A stretch of 64,000 nt of DNA from CAVURS01 sp963834425 (GCA_963834425.1 CAWIBR010000008.1:124001-188000), one strand, 5' to 3'. Positions 19,366 through 27,824 are shown, counted from the first letter of the stretch. The notes: generated by a model not told the origin, from the sequence alone. A program made the numbers and translations.

Positions 19366-19402
19366 GCCGGTGATCGCGCGAAATCAGCGCCCGATCACCG
19401 GC
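19366..19402. terminator. possible bidirectional hairpin between convergent genes
   Basis: GCCGGTGATCG (19366-19376) pairs perfectly with CGATCACCGGC (19392-19402), an 11-bp stem with a 15-base loop, in the gap between the usp stop (19313) and the CBS-BON stop (19451). No U-tract on either side. Confidence 0.45.
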
Positions 19403-19450
19403 ATGCAGGGAGTACGGCGGCCGAGTGGGAGCACGCGGCACAGCGTCGGG

Positions 19451-20057
19451 TCAGGGTTGCGACGGCTCGATGTGGACGCCGACCACGCCTTCCGTGGTCT
19501 CCGCGACCGCCTCGGCGATCCGAGTCGTCAGAGGGCTGTCGGTGTCGGTGACGGTCACGACCCCGTCGTCGACGCTCACCGTGCCGAGCGGGTGGGACTC
19601 GCCGTACTCGAAGAACCGCTCGCGCAGGGTGCGCGCGATCTCGGCGTCCGAGTGGGTGTGGCTGCGCAGGATGTCGGTGACGCTGATCATGCCGACCAGC
19701 TCGCCGTGCTCGAGCACGGGCAGACTGGCCAGGCCGTGCTCGAGCATGATCCGGGCCGCGTGAGCGTCGTCGTCGATCGGGGCGATGACGATGACGTTTC
19801 GGGTCATGACGTCGTGGACGAGGTGCGGCGGCTCCGGCGACGTCCCCGTGGGCAGGGATCAGGTGGGCGCGGGGGTCGTCGATCTCTCGCCCCGCCAGCA
19901 GGTCGCGGCGGCTCACGATGCCGATGACGTGACCGTCGTCATCGACCACCGGAGCGGCCGTGATGTCGCTGTCGAGCAGCAGCTCGCCGGCGCGGCTGAT
20001 CGTCGTCTCCGCGCGGACTGTCGCAACGCTGCGGGTCATCAGCTCCTTGACCAACAT
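19451..20057 (-). CDS. CBS-CBS-BON domain protein
   Basis: The ATG at 20057 gives MLVKELMTRSVATVRAETTISRAGELL, a first CBS repeat ending APVVDDDGHVIGIVSRRDLL. After an insertion near 19840 the second repeat follows: MTRNVIVIAPIDDDAHAARIMLEHG, LASLPVLEHGELVGMISVTDIL. The C-terminal 65 residues (RTLRERFFEYG...GTVSVDDGVVTVTDTDSPLTTRIAEAV, VVGVHIE) form a BON domain. About 200 residues. CBS-BON proteins are thought to sense nucleotides and to touch membranes or other proteins; the exact role is unknown. The box at 20118-20131 lies 61 bp upstream and is shared with the divergent PPOX gene. Confidence 0.87.
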
Positions 20058-20116
20058 GGCGTCCTCCTCAGATGGGTTGTCCCTTAGGACGCTAGGTATG
20101 AGGTGGGCAGGCGGTC

Positions 20117-20132
20117 AGGGTCGAAAGTCCCG
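20117..20132. promoter_or_regulatory. DosR/DevR-like box between divergent CBS-BON and PPOX genes
   Basis: GGGTCGAAAGTCCC at 20118-20131. It is placed almost symmetrically, 61 bp from the leftward start (20057) and 58 bp from the rightward start (20189), which strongly suggests one activator site for both promoters. Confidence 0.72.
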
Positions 20133-20188
20133 CCCGCCCGGGCCTCTGGCCTCACCCGCCCACGCTGAAAGGCGCGGATGCTCGGGAC

Positions 20189-20635
20189 ATGGACGACACG
20201 ACGAACGAACTCACCCCGGCCGAGAGCTGGCAGCTGCTCGGCACCAGCGACCTCGGTCGGCTGGCGATGTGTTTCGACGGGGAGCCGGAGATCTTCCCGG
20301 TCAACTACGTGATCGCGAACGGCACCGTGGTCTTCCGGACGGCGGCCGGACTCAAGCACGTCTCGGCGCGGCTCGGCCAGCCGGTCGCGCTCGAGGCCGA
20401 CGGCGTCGACAGCGACGCGGGTATCGCGTGGAGCGTCGTGGTGAAGGGGCAGGCGCGCGACGTCACGTCGCAGACCGAGCTCGACTACGTGCGCAAGCTT
20501 CCGCTCCGGCCGGCCCATGCCGGTCCGAAGTACCTCTTCGTGCGGATCGAGCCGGACACCGTGACCGGCCGCCGGTTCCCGATTGCCGCGGCCGACCGAT
20601 GGGTGAGCGCCGATCAGGTCTCGACCCGCGAGTGA
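20189..20635 (+). CDS. pyridoxamine 5'-phosphate oxidase-fold flavin protein
   Basis: Unbroken 148-residue frame from ATG 20189: MDDTTNELTPAESWQLLGTS, LGRLAMCFDGEPEIFPVNYV, NGTVVFRTAAGLKHV, IAWSVVVKGQARDV, VRIEPDTVTGRRFPIAAADRW. This is the split-barrel FMN-binding fold and the best preserved of the three paralogues in the island (others at 3270 and 14416). Rightward, with the DosR-like box 58 bp upstream. It converges on the PPK2 gene, whose stop is 93 bp away. Confidence 0.9.
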   Translation: MDDTTNELTPAESWQLLGTSDLGRLAMCFDGEPEIFPVNYVIANGTVVFRTAAGLKHVSARLGQPVALEADGVDSDAGIAWSVVVKGQARDVTSQTELDYVRKLPLRPAHAGPKYLFVRIEPDTVTGRRFPIAAADRWVSADQVSTRE

Positions 20636-20728
20636 CCCTCCTGGGAGCCGGGCGGCGGTCGGGTGTCAGCTACCCGGCACGACGAGCCGCACGTGCCGTC
20701 GCGAGTGGGCTCCCTGATCGAGGTGCTG

Positions 20729-21578
20729 TCAGCCGGGGTCCAGGCCGCCCGCGTGGTCGGGCACCGAGCGGAAGAGCTCGCGCGGCGGGCGCTCGTAGTC
20801 GGTGGCCACGGGTCGGGCTGGGCAGGTCGACGGGCGGCCGGTCCACCGCGACGTACGGCACGGTCGAGAGTAGGTGGGCGATCATGTTCAACCGAGCCCG
20901 GCGTTTGTCGTCGGCCTCCACGACCCACCACGGCGACTCGTCGATGTCGGTGTGCACGAACATCTCGTCCTTGGCCCGCGAGTAGTCCTCCCAGCGAGCG
21001 ATGGACTCGACGTCCATCGGGGAGAGCTTCCATCGGCGCATCGGGTCGTCGCGCCGCGACCGGAAGCGGCGCTCCTGCTCGGCGTCGCTCACCGAGAACC
21101 AGTACTTGCGCAGCAGGATCCCGTCGTCGACGAGGAGCCGCTCGAAGACCGGGCACTGGGCGATGAAGCGCCGGTACTCCTGCGGCGTACAGAAACCCAT
21201 GACCCGCTCGACGACCGCGCGGTTGTACCAGGACCGGTCCATCAGCACGATCTCGCCGCCGGCGGGCAGGTGGGCGACGTAGCGCTGGAAGTACCACTGC
21301 TGGCGCTCGCGCTCGGTCGGTGCGGGTAGCGCCACGATCCGAGCGACGCGAGGGTTGAGGTACTCAGCGACCCGTTTGATGGCGCTGCCCTTGCCGGCTG
21401 CGTCGCGACCCTCGAAGAGCACCAGCAAGCGCGTCCCGGTCTCGCGGACCCACTCCTGCATGATCACGAGCTCGGCCTGCAGGCGGCGCAGCTCGGCTTC
21501 GTACGTCGCGCGGCGCAGTCGCGGTCGCGGTTGGGGTTCCGGCGCTGGTTCAGTCGGCGTTCGCGGCACGGCTGCCAT
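20729..21578 (-). CDS. ppk2: polyphosphate kinase 2
   Basis: Transfers phosphate between polyphosphate and nucleoside diphosphates. The ATG at 21578 (MAAVPRTPTEPAPEPQPRP) opens a basic Pro-rich lead. The core follows: Walker A VLFEGRDAAGKGSAIKRV, ERERQQWYFQRYVAHLPAGG, Walker B/DRSW motif VLMDRSWYNRAVVERVMGF, the lid RRFRSRRDDPMRRWKLSPMD, then WWVVEADDKRRARLNMIAHLL. An indel near 20825 shifts the last 30 residues; read through it, the protein ends DYERPPRELFRSVPDHAGGL then DPG with the stop at 20729, the normal family end. About 283 residues. The DosR-like box is 68 bp upstream. Confidence 0.92.
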
Positions 21579-21624
21579 TATCCGATGCTGAGACGGGCGG
21601 CCTGGGTTACCTGGCCGCCATGTC

Positions 21625-21659
21625 GGGACCTTCACGGGAGGACGCGGGACTTTCGGCCC
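21625..21659. promoter_or_regulatory. DosR/DevR-like box pair between divergent ppk2 and membrane-protein genes
   Basis: GGGACTTTCGGCCC at 21646-21659 is the clearest match to the consensus. A weaker copy, GGGACCTTCACGGG, lies at 21625-21638, 21 bp away (two helical turns), reminiscent of paired DosR sites. The strong copy is 68 bp from ppk2 (21578) and 89 bp from the rightward gene (21748). Confidence 0.72.
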
Positions 21660-21747
21660 AGTCCCCGGAGACCGGCGGCGACCCAGGATGAAGTCAAGGC
21701 ACCAGCCACCTCGGCCCGCGCCTCTCACGACATCTAAGGAGAAGACC

Positions 21748-22347
21748 ATGAAGCGCACCACCGTCGACAAGCTGGCCGCCGCATCGGGTTCACGATCACC
21801 GCGGTCCTCATCGTGTCCGGAGTGCTGCTGACCTGGGCCCACAACTTTGTGGGCGACCAGGTCAAGACCCAGCTCTCGGCTCAGAAGATCTTCTTCCCGC
21901 CCAAGGGCAGCCCGGCCATCGCCGGCCCGAACTTCACGGCGATGCAGAAGTACGCCGGCCAGCAGCTCACCACCGGCGCGCAGGCCGAGACCTACGCCGA
22001 CCACTTCATCGCCGTTCACCTCAAGGAGGCCGGCGGCGGTCAGACCTACGCCCAGCTGAGCACCAAGGCCCAGGCCGACCCCACGAACACCGCGCTGGCC
22101 GGACAGGTCGCGACCATGTTCAAGGGTGAGACCCTGCGCGGCCTGCTGCTCAACGCCTACGCGTTCGGCACGATGGGCACCATCGCCGGGATCGCCGCCA
22201 TCTTCGCCTTCATCGCCGCCGGACTGATGTTCGTCCTGTCGGCGCTGGGCCTCTGGCACAGCGGCAAGGCGAAGAAGAACGAGTCGGTCGTCGCCCTGCC
22301 GAAGGACAGCAGGCACCGCCACCCGCGAGCCGGTCACCGTCGCCTGA
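21748..22347 (+). CDS. conserved two-TM membrane protein of unknown function
   Basis: The ATG at 21748 has AAGGAGAAG upstream: MKRTTVDKLAA, then after one indel near 21785 a first TM segment ITAVLIVSGVLLTWAHNFV. The outer region contains QKIFFPPKGSPAIAGPNF, KYAGQQLTTGAQAETYADHF and IAVHLKEAGGGQTYAQLS. A second TM pair follows, MGTIAGIAAIFAFIAAGLMFV and LSALGLWHSGKAKK. After a second indel near 22308 it ends TREPVTVA at 22347, about 199 residues. I recognise the pattern from actinobacterial proteins, often mislabelled as LigA-type, but know no function. It shares the box region with ppk2. Confidence 0.8.
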
Positions 22348-22365
22348 CCGCCAGCTCGACCACTG

Positions 22366-22395
22366 AGCACGGCCCCGCTCACGCGGGGCCGTGCT
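22366..22395. terminator. GC-rich hairpin terminator between convergent genes
   Basis: AGCACGGCCCCGC (22366-22378) pairs perfectly with GCGGGGCCGTGCT (22383-22395) around a 4-base loop, 19 bp past the membrane protein stop and 25 bp before the convergent FMN-binding gene stop. It could terminate both. Confidence 0.8.
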
Positions 22396-22419
22396 TGCGT
22401 GGCTCGCGGATCTCCAGGG

Positions 22420-23058
22420 TCAGGCCGCGCGCGCGAGGTCCAGCGCCGACTGCAAGCTCTGCACGTAGCCGGCACTCGTGTATGACGCGCCGCTCACCGC
22501 GTCGATGTGGGATGACTGGGCGGCCAGGGCCTCCCGGCGCAGGATCGGTGCGGCCTGGGCACTGATCGAGACTGAACGTGAGGAGCTGTCGGTCAGCCGG
22601 AGCGCTACGACGTCCGTGATCTTCGTACCGGTCATGACCACCCGCACCTGCACGTCGCCGTACGGCGTCTGCACCGTCGCCCCGTTGTAGGACCGCGGTG
22701 AGCTGCTGGAGGTGTGCGAGCTGGACGGGCTCGGCGCGTGCGGGGGTGTCGGGCGGGAGGTTGGCCTCTGGGTGGCCGTCGCCTGAGTGTGCGAGCACGG
22801 AGTTGCAGCGCCCGACCGTGGGCCGGACGGAGTGCTCGATGGTGACCTCGACGACGTTGGCGACGCTGAGATCGGCGAGCTGGATGGTGTGTCCGGCGAC
22901 GTGCTCGATGGTGACGTTGACGTGCTGTCGGCCGTGGGCGGCGCGACCACCGTGAGCCCCAGGGCCGTGGTTCGACTGGGGCCCTCGCCAACCTTCCATG
23001 CGCCTACCAGCGCGGCGCTGCTCGCCAAAGCCACGGCGAAGCCGCTGCCGCGCCTCAT
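22420..23058 (-). CDS. FMN-binding domain protein with N-terminal membrane anchor
   Basis: One frame of 212 residues from the ATG at 23058: MRRGSGFAVALASSAALVGAWKV is a signal/anchor segment. A long Ser/Thr/Pro linker (about 40-115) follows, then the FMN_bind domain YNGATVQTPYGDVQVRVVMTG...AAPILRREALAAQSSHIDAVSGASYTSAGYVQSLQ. The SGA(S/T) motif is the covalent flavin attachment region, usually filled by ApbE; here Ser replaces the common Thr. An extracytoplasmic electron-transfer role is likely by family. An alternative frame is also open across the linker, so an indel pair there is possible. A 32-bp palindrome lies 50 bp upstream. Confidence 0.8.
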   Translation of the reverse strand: MRRGSGFAVALASSAALVGAWKVGEGPSRTTALGLTVVAPPTADSTSTSPSSTSPDTPSSSPISASPTSSRSPSSTPSGPRSGAATPCSHTQATATQRPTSRPTPPHAPSPSSSHTSSSSPRSYNGATVQTPYGDVQVRVVMTGTKITDVVALRLTDSSSRSVSISAQAAPILRREALAAQSSHIDAVSGASYTSAGYVQSLQSALDLARAA

Positions 23059-23107
23059 CGCAGGGACCGCTCGTCGTGCGGGGTCATGGTCATGGCTGGA
23101 CCGTCGG

Positions 23108-23139
23108 CTCGCATTCTCAGAAGGTTCTGAGAATGCGAG
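23108..23139. promoter_or_regulatory. 32-bp near-perfect palindrome, candidate operator
   Basis: CTCGCATTCTCAGAA (23108-23122) and its exact complement TTCTGAGAATGCGAG (23125-23139) are separated by only GG. The two-base gap makes an RNA hairpin unlikely, so a dimeric DNA-binding protein site fits better. Position: 50 bp upstream of the leftward FMN-binding gene and 161 bp upstream of the rightward gene at 23300. Confidence 0.7.
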
Positions 23140-23219
23140 CGAGGATGGTCAAGCGTGTCGGTGGTCCCCGCCCGTCATCGCGCGCAGGGTGGCCGGCTTG
23201 ACCGGGAGGCGTTAGGAAA

Positions 23220-23259
23220 CCGTCAAGGTTGCCGGTCGACCCGTCTGTTTTCCGTCAAG
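23220..23259 (+). promoter_or_regulatory. direct repeats CCGTCAAG, candidate regulator site upstream of the kdp locus
   Basis: CCGTCAAG occurs at 23220-23227 and 23252-23259, 32 bp apart start to start, about three helical turns, in the gap before the gene at 23300. Arrangement and place suit a response-regulator operator such as one for KdpE, but this is inference from position only. The rest of the 23059-23299 gap holds the palindrome at 23108 and nothing else I can name. Confidence 0.3.
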
Positions 23260-23299
23260 ACCGGTTCTCGGCGTGGCGTCGTCTGGATTCACTCGAGCC

Positions 23300-23755
23300 A
23301 TGAAGGTTTTCGCACTCTCCCAGCCCGATCGCAGGGTCGCCATGTTGAAGATCAGAACCGAGCCAGTCCGAGGGTCGGCCGCTCGAGATGGGACGCCGAC
23401 GGGGATTGCCGTTGCCATCGGAGCCGTCGTCATCGTCGCGGCCGCCATGGTGGCCGCATTCGTGCCGTCGAGCGATCCGGCAGCTCGTTTCGCCGTCATC
23501 GCTTTCGGTCTGGCTTCATTTGCGCTGGCTGCTTCAGACTGGATGGCTGCGGCTGCGGTCGTGCCGCTCGCGTGGCTGGTCTACAACGGTTTCATCCAAG
23601 ACCGGTTCGGCGTGCTGGTCTGGCACGGCTGGAGCGACCTGGGCCGACTGGGGCTGCTGGTCGCCGCCGCGGCAATCGGGCTGGGCATCGGGGCCTGGCG
23701 GCGCGACGACGCGAAGCGTGAGTCGCTGACGGCGACCGGGGTGCGTCGTGGCTGA
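23300..23755 (+). CDS. small multi-pass membrane protein preceding the kdp operon
   Basis: The ATG at 23300 (MKVFALSQPDRRVAMLKIRT) is one option; 23273 and 23342 are in frame too. The protein has about 151 residues. Hydrophobic segments: GIAVAIGAVVIVAAAMVAAF, ARFAVIAFGLASFALAASDW, MAAAAVVPLAWLVYNGFI and LGRLGLLVAAAAIGLGIGAW, so four likely membrane spans with a short basic tail. No domain recognised. Its stop overlaps the next small ORF by 8 bp, which ties it to the kdp operon. Confidence 0.6.
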   Translation: MKVFALSQPDRRVAMLKIRTEPVRGSAARDGTPTGIAVAIGAVVIVAAAMVAAFVPSSDPAARFAVIAFGLASFALAASDWMAAAAVVPLAWLVYNGFIQDRFGVLVWHGWSDLGRLGLLVAAAAIGLGIGAWRRDDAKRESLTATGVRRG

Positions 23756-23831
23756 CCTGATCTTCGTCGTCCTGACCGTCGCGCTGTTCGGCGTACTGGC
23801 ATTGGTACTCAAGGGAGTAGAGCGGCTGTGA
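23748..23831 (+). CDS. 27-residue single-TM peptide upstream of kdpF
   Basis: GTG at 23748 reads MADLIFVVLTVALFGVLALV then LKGVERL, one hydrophobic helix with a basic C-terminal end. It overlaps the upstream gene by 8 bp and kdpF by 4 bp (GTGA at 23828), the tight packing expected for a translated gene. Similar short peptides precede kdpF in other actinobacteria as far as I recall. It may be a second KdpF-like lipid-like subunit; function unknown. Confidence 0.6.
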   Translation: MADLIFVVLTVALFGVLALVLKGVERL

Positions 23832-23917
23832 GCGCAGCAAACCTGGTCGGCCTGGTGCTGGCCGTCGTCATGACGATCTTCCTGATCGCGGCGCTGCTCT
23901 TCCCGGAGCGGTTCTGA
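23828..23917 (+). CDS. kdpF: KdpF, small subunit of the K+-transporting ATPase
   Basis: GTG at 23828 gives MSAANLVGLVLAVVMTIFLI then AALLFPERF: 29 residues, one TM helix and the PERF end found in KdpF. KdpF stabilises the KdpABC complex in the membrane. Its TGA overlaps the kdpA ATG by one base (23917). Confidence 0.88.
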   Translation: MSAANLVGLVLAVVMTIFLIAALLFPERF

Positions 23918-25579
23918 TGAGCAACACCGCAGCCGGCGCGCTGTTCATCGGGGCGATCGTCGTCGCGCTCGCGCTGGCCTACCGGCCGTTCGGCGACTAC
24001 ATGTACCGCGTCGTCTCGGGCACTCGGCACTCTCGGGTCGAGCGCGGGGTCTACCGGGTGATCGGCGTCAACCCGGACGGCGAGCAGTCGTGGACGGTCT
24101 ACGCCCGCAGCGTGCTGGCCTTCTCGGCCGTCTCGATCCTGTTTCTCTATGTGTTCCAACGGGTTCAGAGCCACCTGTTGCTCTCGTTGGGCTTCAGCAA
24201 CGTCACTCCGGCCCTGTCCTGGAACACCGCGGTCAGCTTCGTCACCAACACGAACTGGCAGGCCTACTCGGGTGAGTCCACCATGGGCTACCTGGTGCAG
24301 ATGGCCGGCTTGGCGGTGCAGAACTTCGCCTCGGCCGCCGTCGGCATCGCCGTGGCCGTGGCGCTGGTGCGCGGTTTCGCGCGCAAGCACACCGAGCACC
24401 TCGGCAACTTCTGGGTCGACCTGACCCGCATCGTCTTCCGCATCCTGATGCCCATCGCCGTCATCGGCGCGATCATCTTCGTGGCCGCGGGGATGATCCA
24501 GAACTTCTCCTCCGGCACCGACGTGCACACCCTCGCGGGGGCGACCCAGCACATCACCGGCGGCCCGGTGGCCAGCCAGGAGATCATCAAGGAGCTCGGG
24601 ACCAACGGTGGTGGCTTCTACAACGCCAACAGCGCGCACCCGTTCGAGAACCCCACCTCGTGGACCAACGGGCTGCAGATCTTCTTCCTGCTCGTGATCA
24701 GCTTCAGCCTGCCGCGCACCTTCGGCCGGATGGTCGGCAGCAACCGGCAGGGCTACGCGATCGTCTCGGCGATGGCGATCATGGCCGTCGGCAGTGTCAT
24801 CGTGCTCAACGTGCTCCAGGGGGTGCACGGCGGGACGGTGCCGCAGGCGGTGGGCGCCGCGACCGAGGGCACCGAAACCCGTTTCGGGGTGCTGAACTCG
24901 GCGACCTTCGCGAGTGCCACGACGCTGACGTCGACCGGAGCTGTGGACTCGTTCCACGACTCCTACACGGCGCTGGGTGGTGGCGTCACGATGCTCGACA
25001 TGCAGCTCGGCGAGGTCGCTCCGGGCGGCACCGGGTCGGGTCTCTACGGCATCCTCATCCTGGCCGTCGTGACCGTCTTCGTCGGCGGGTTGATGGTCGG
25101 GCGAACACCGGAGTACCTCGGCAAGAAGATCGGGGCCCGGGAGATGAAGTTCGCCTCGCTCTACTTCCTCACGACTCCGACCCTGGTGCTGGTGGGGACC
25201 GGTACGGCGATGGCGCTGCCCAAGGAGCGGGCCTCGATGCTCAACACCGGAGCCCACGGGCTCTCCGAGGTGCTCTACGCCTTCACCTCGGCGAGCCAAC
25301 AACAACGGGTCGGCGTTCGCGGGGATCAGCGTCAACACGACCTGGTACAACACCGCGCTCGGCCTGGCGATGCTGCTGGGCCGGTTCCTGCCCATCCTGT
25401 TCGTGTTGGGGCTGGCGGGCTCGCTGGCCCGGCAGAAGCCGGTGCCCGAGTCCACCGGGACGCTGAAGACCTATCAGCCGCTCTTCGTCGGGATGCTCGT
25501 CGGCGTCACGCTGATCGTCGTCGCGCTGACCTACCTGCCCGCGCTGGCCCTCGGTCCACTGGCCGAAGGCGTGCACTGA
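23917..25579 (+). CDS. kdpA: KdpA, K+-binding and channel subunit (one frameshift)
   Basis: Integral membrane subunit forming the K+ selectivity filter of the Kdp pump. From ATG 23917 (MSNTAAGALFIGAIVVALAL) about 554 residues with some ten TM spans. Filter-type motifs include VSFVTNTNWQAYSGE, ELGTNGGGFYNANSAHPFENP and the SASNNNGSAFAGI block. That last block is where one extra C near 25296 (GCGAGCCAAC for GCGAGCAAC) breaks the frame; the remainder continues from 25301 to WYNTALGLAMLLGRF and ends LGPLAEGVH at 25579. The locus length (1663 nt) is 3n+1, agreeing with a single insertion. Confidence 0.95.
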
Positions 25580-25628
25580 AAGCCATGACCATCAACGTGA
25601 TTCACCGATCCACAGAGGACGGAAACCG

Positions 25629-27824
25629 ATGAGCGCCATGAGCGCCATGACCTCCATGACTGCCGGTACGGCGCCGGTCGAGCGGCCGGGCAACGATGCT
25701 GCGTCGCAGCGCGGCCGGGTCGGCGGCGGTCTGCTCGACCCGAAACAGCTGCTGACGTCGACCCCGGGCGCACTGCGCAAGCTGGACCCGCGCACCCTGT
25801 GGCGCAACCCGGTGATGTTCATCGTCGAGGTCGGCTCGGTCTACACGACCGTCCTGGCGATCGGACATCCGACCGTCTTTGCCTGGCTGATCACCATCTG
25901 GCTCTGGCTGACGGTCATCTTCGCCAACCTGGCCGAGGCGGTCGCCGAAGGGCGCGGCAAGGCTCAGGCCGAGTCGCTGCGCCGGGCCAAGCAGGACACC
26001 ATGGCCCGCCGGGTCGCCGGCTGGACGCCCGGTGCGACCGACCTGGCGGAGGAGCTCGTCCCGGCGCCCGTCCTGCAGCAGGGCGACTTCGTCGTGGTCG
26101 AGGCCGGCCAGGTGATCCCCGGGGACGGCGACGTCGTCGAAGGCATTGCCAGCGTTGACGAATCGGCCATCACGGGGGAGTCCGCGCCGGTGATCCGCGA
26201 GTCCGGCGGTGATCGGTCGGCCGTCACGGGCGGCACCCGCGTGCTGTCCGACCGGATCGTCGTGCGGATCACTCAGAAGCCGGGGGAGAGCTTCATCGAC
26301 CGGATGATCGCGCTGGTCGAGGGGGCCAACCGGCAGAAGACCCCGAACGAGATCGCCCTCAACATCCTGCTGGCCGCGCTCACGCTCATCTTCATCCTGG
26401 CGGTGGCGACCCTGCAGCCGTTGGCGATCTACTCCAAGGCGGTCCAGGCGTTCGCCCCGGACAGCCAGGCGCTGAACGCCCACGGCGTGACCGGCATCGT
26501 CCTCGTCTCGTTGCTCGTCTGTCTGATCCCGACCACCATCGGCGCACTGCTCTCGGCCATCGGCATCGCGGGCATGGACCGGCTGGTGCAGCGCAACGTC
26601 CTGGCCATGTCCGGCCGCGCGGTCGAGGCGGCCGGTGACGTCAACACCCTGCTGCTCGACAAGACCGGCACCATCACGCTCGGCAACCGGCAGGCCAGCG
26701 AGTTCATCCCCGTGGGCGACGTCACGCCGATGGAGCTGGCCGATGCCGCCCAGCTGTCCAGCCTGGCCGACGAGACCCCGGAAGGGCGCTCGATCGTCGT
26801 CTTCGCCAAGACCGAGCACGGGTTGCGCGAACGGCACCCGGGCGAGCTGGGCCACGCCACCTGGATCCCCTTCACCGCCCAGACCCGCATGTCCGGGGTG
26901 GACCTCTCGGCCGACGACTCCGGCCCGGCGCGCGAGCTGCGCAAGGGCGCGGCCGCCGCGGTGGCCGAGTGGGTCCGGACCCATGGCGGCGCCGTGTCCG
27001 ACCAGGTCGGGCAGGTCGTCGACGGCATCTCCGCCTCTGGTGGCACCCCGCTCGTCGTTGGCGAGCGGGTCGGCGGCACGGCCCGGGTCCTCGGGGTCAT
27101 CCACCTCAAGGACGTCGTGAAGAGCGGCATGCGCGAGCGGTTCGACGAGATGCGCCGCATGGGCATCCGCACGGTGATGATCACCGGCGACAACCCGCTG
27201 ACCGCTCGCTCGATCGCCGAGGAGGCGGGGGTCGACGACTTCCTGGCCGAGGCGACGCCCGAGGACAAGCTCGCGCTCATCCGGCGCGAACAGGAGGGCG
27301 GCAAGCTGGTCGCGATGACCGGTGACGGCACCAACGATGCGCCGGCGCTGGCCCAGGCCGATGTCGGCGTCGCCATGAACACGGGGACGTCGGCGGCCAA
27401 GGAAGCCGGCAACATGGTCGACCTCGACTCTGACCCCACCAAGCTGATCGAGATCGTCGAGATCGGCAAGCAGCTGCTGATCACGCGCGGTGCGCTGACG
27501 ACGTTCTCCATTGCCAACGACATCGCGAAGTTCTTCGCGATCATTCCGGCGATGTTCGTCGCGGTCTATCCCGGGCTGCATGTCCTGAACGTCATGCATC
27601 TGTACAGCCCGACCTCGGCCATCCTGTCCGCGGTGATCTTCAACGCCCTGGTCATCGTGGCGCTGATCCCGTTGTCCCTCAGGGGGGTTCGCTACACGCC
27701 GTCGAGCGCGTCCGCCATGCTGCGCCGCAATCTGTTGATCTACGGAGTCGGTGGCCTGATCTCGCCGTTCATCGGCATCAAGGCGATCGACCTCCTCGTC
27801 CAGTTCATCCCAGGGATCCGCTGA
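25629..27824 (+). CDS. kdpB: KdpB, P-type ATPase catalytic subunit
   Basis: Hydrolyses ATP to drive K+ import through KdpA. Unbroken 731-residue frame from ATG 25629. The motifs are in order: SVDESAITGESAPVIRESGG (actuator TGES), LLLDKTGTITLGNRQA (phosphorylated Asp), TVMITGDNPLTARSIAEEAG, and AMTGDGTNDAPALAQADVGV (hinge). The N-terminus before DPKQLLTSTPGALRKLDPRT is about 40 residues longer than in E. coli and contains three nearby ATG codons, so the start could be 25638 or 25650. It ends one base into the kdpC ATG. Confidence 0.97.
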   Translation: MSAMSAMTSMTAGTAPVERPGNDAASQRGRVGGGLLDPKQLLTSTPGALRKLDPRTLWRNPVMFIVEVGSVYTTVLAIGHPTVFAWLITIWLWLTVIFANLAEAVAEGRGKAQAESLRRAKQDTMARRVAGWTPGATDLAEELVPAPVLQQGDFVVVEAGQVIPGDGDVVEGIASVDESAITGESAPVIRESGGDRSAVTGGTRVLSDRIVVRITQKPGESFIDRMIALVEGANRQKTPNEIALNILLAALTLIFILAVATLQPLAIYSKAVQAFAPDSQALNAHGVTGIVLVSLLVCLIPTTIGALLSAIGIAGMDRLVQRNVLAMSGRAVEAAGDVNTLLLDKTGTITLGNRQASEFIPVGDVTPMELADAAQLSSLADETPEGRSIVVFAKTEHGLRERHPGELGHATWIPFTAQTRMSGVDLSADDSGPARELRKGAAAAVAEWVRTHGGAVSDQVGQVVDGISASGGTPLVVGERVGGTARVLGVIHLKDVVKSGMRERFDEMRRMGIRTVMITGDNPLTARSIAEEAGVDDFLAEATPEDKLALIRREQEGGKLVAMTGDGTNDAPALAQADVGVAMNTGTSAAKEAGNMVDLDSDPTKLIEIVEIGKQLLITRGALTTFSIANDIAKFFAIIPAMFVAVYPGLHVLNVMHLYSPTSAILSAVIFNALVIVALIPLSLRGVRYTPSSASAMLRRNLLIYGVGGLISPFIGIKAIDLLVQFIPGIR

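Noticed and set aside
349..22347. Reading the broken genes of the first 20 kb as a decaying or horizontally acquired pseudogene island
   Set aside because: All catalytic motifs survive, codon use stays normal in every piece and almost all changes are single-base insertions, which does not look like neutral decay.
23809..25455. 548-codon open frame on the strand opposite kdpA
   Set aside because: It mirrors kdpA codon by codon, has low-complexity His/Asp/Arg-rich content and no recognisable domain; long antisense frames are normal at this G+C.
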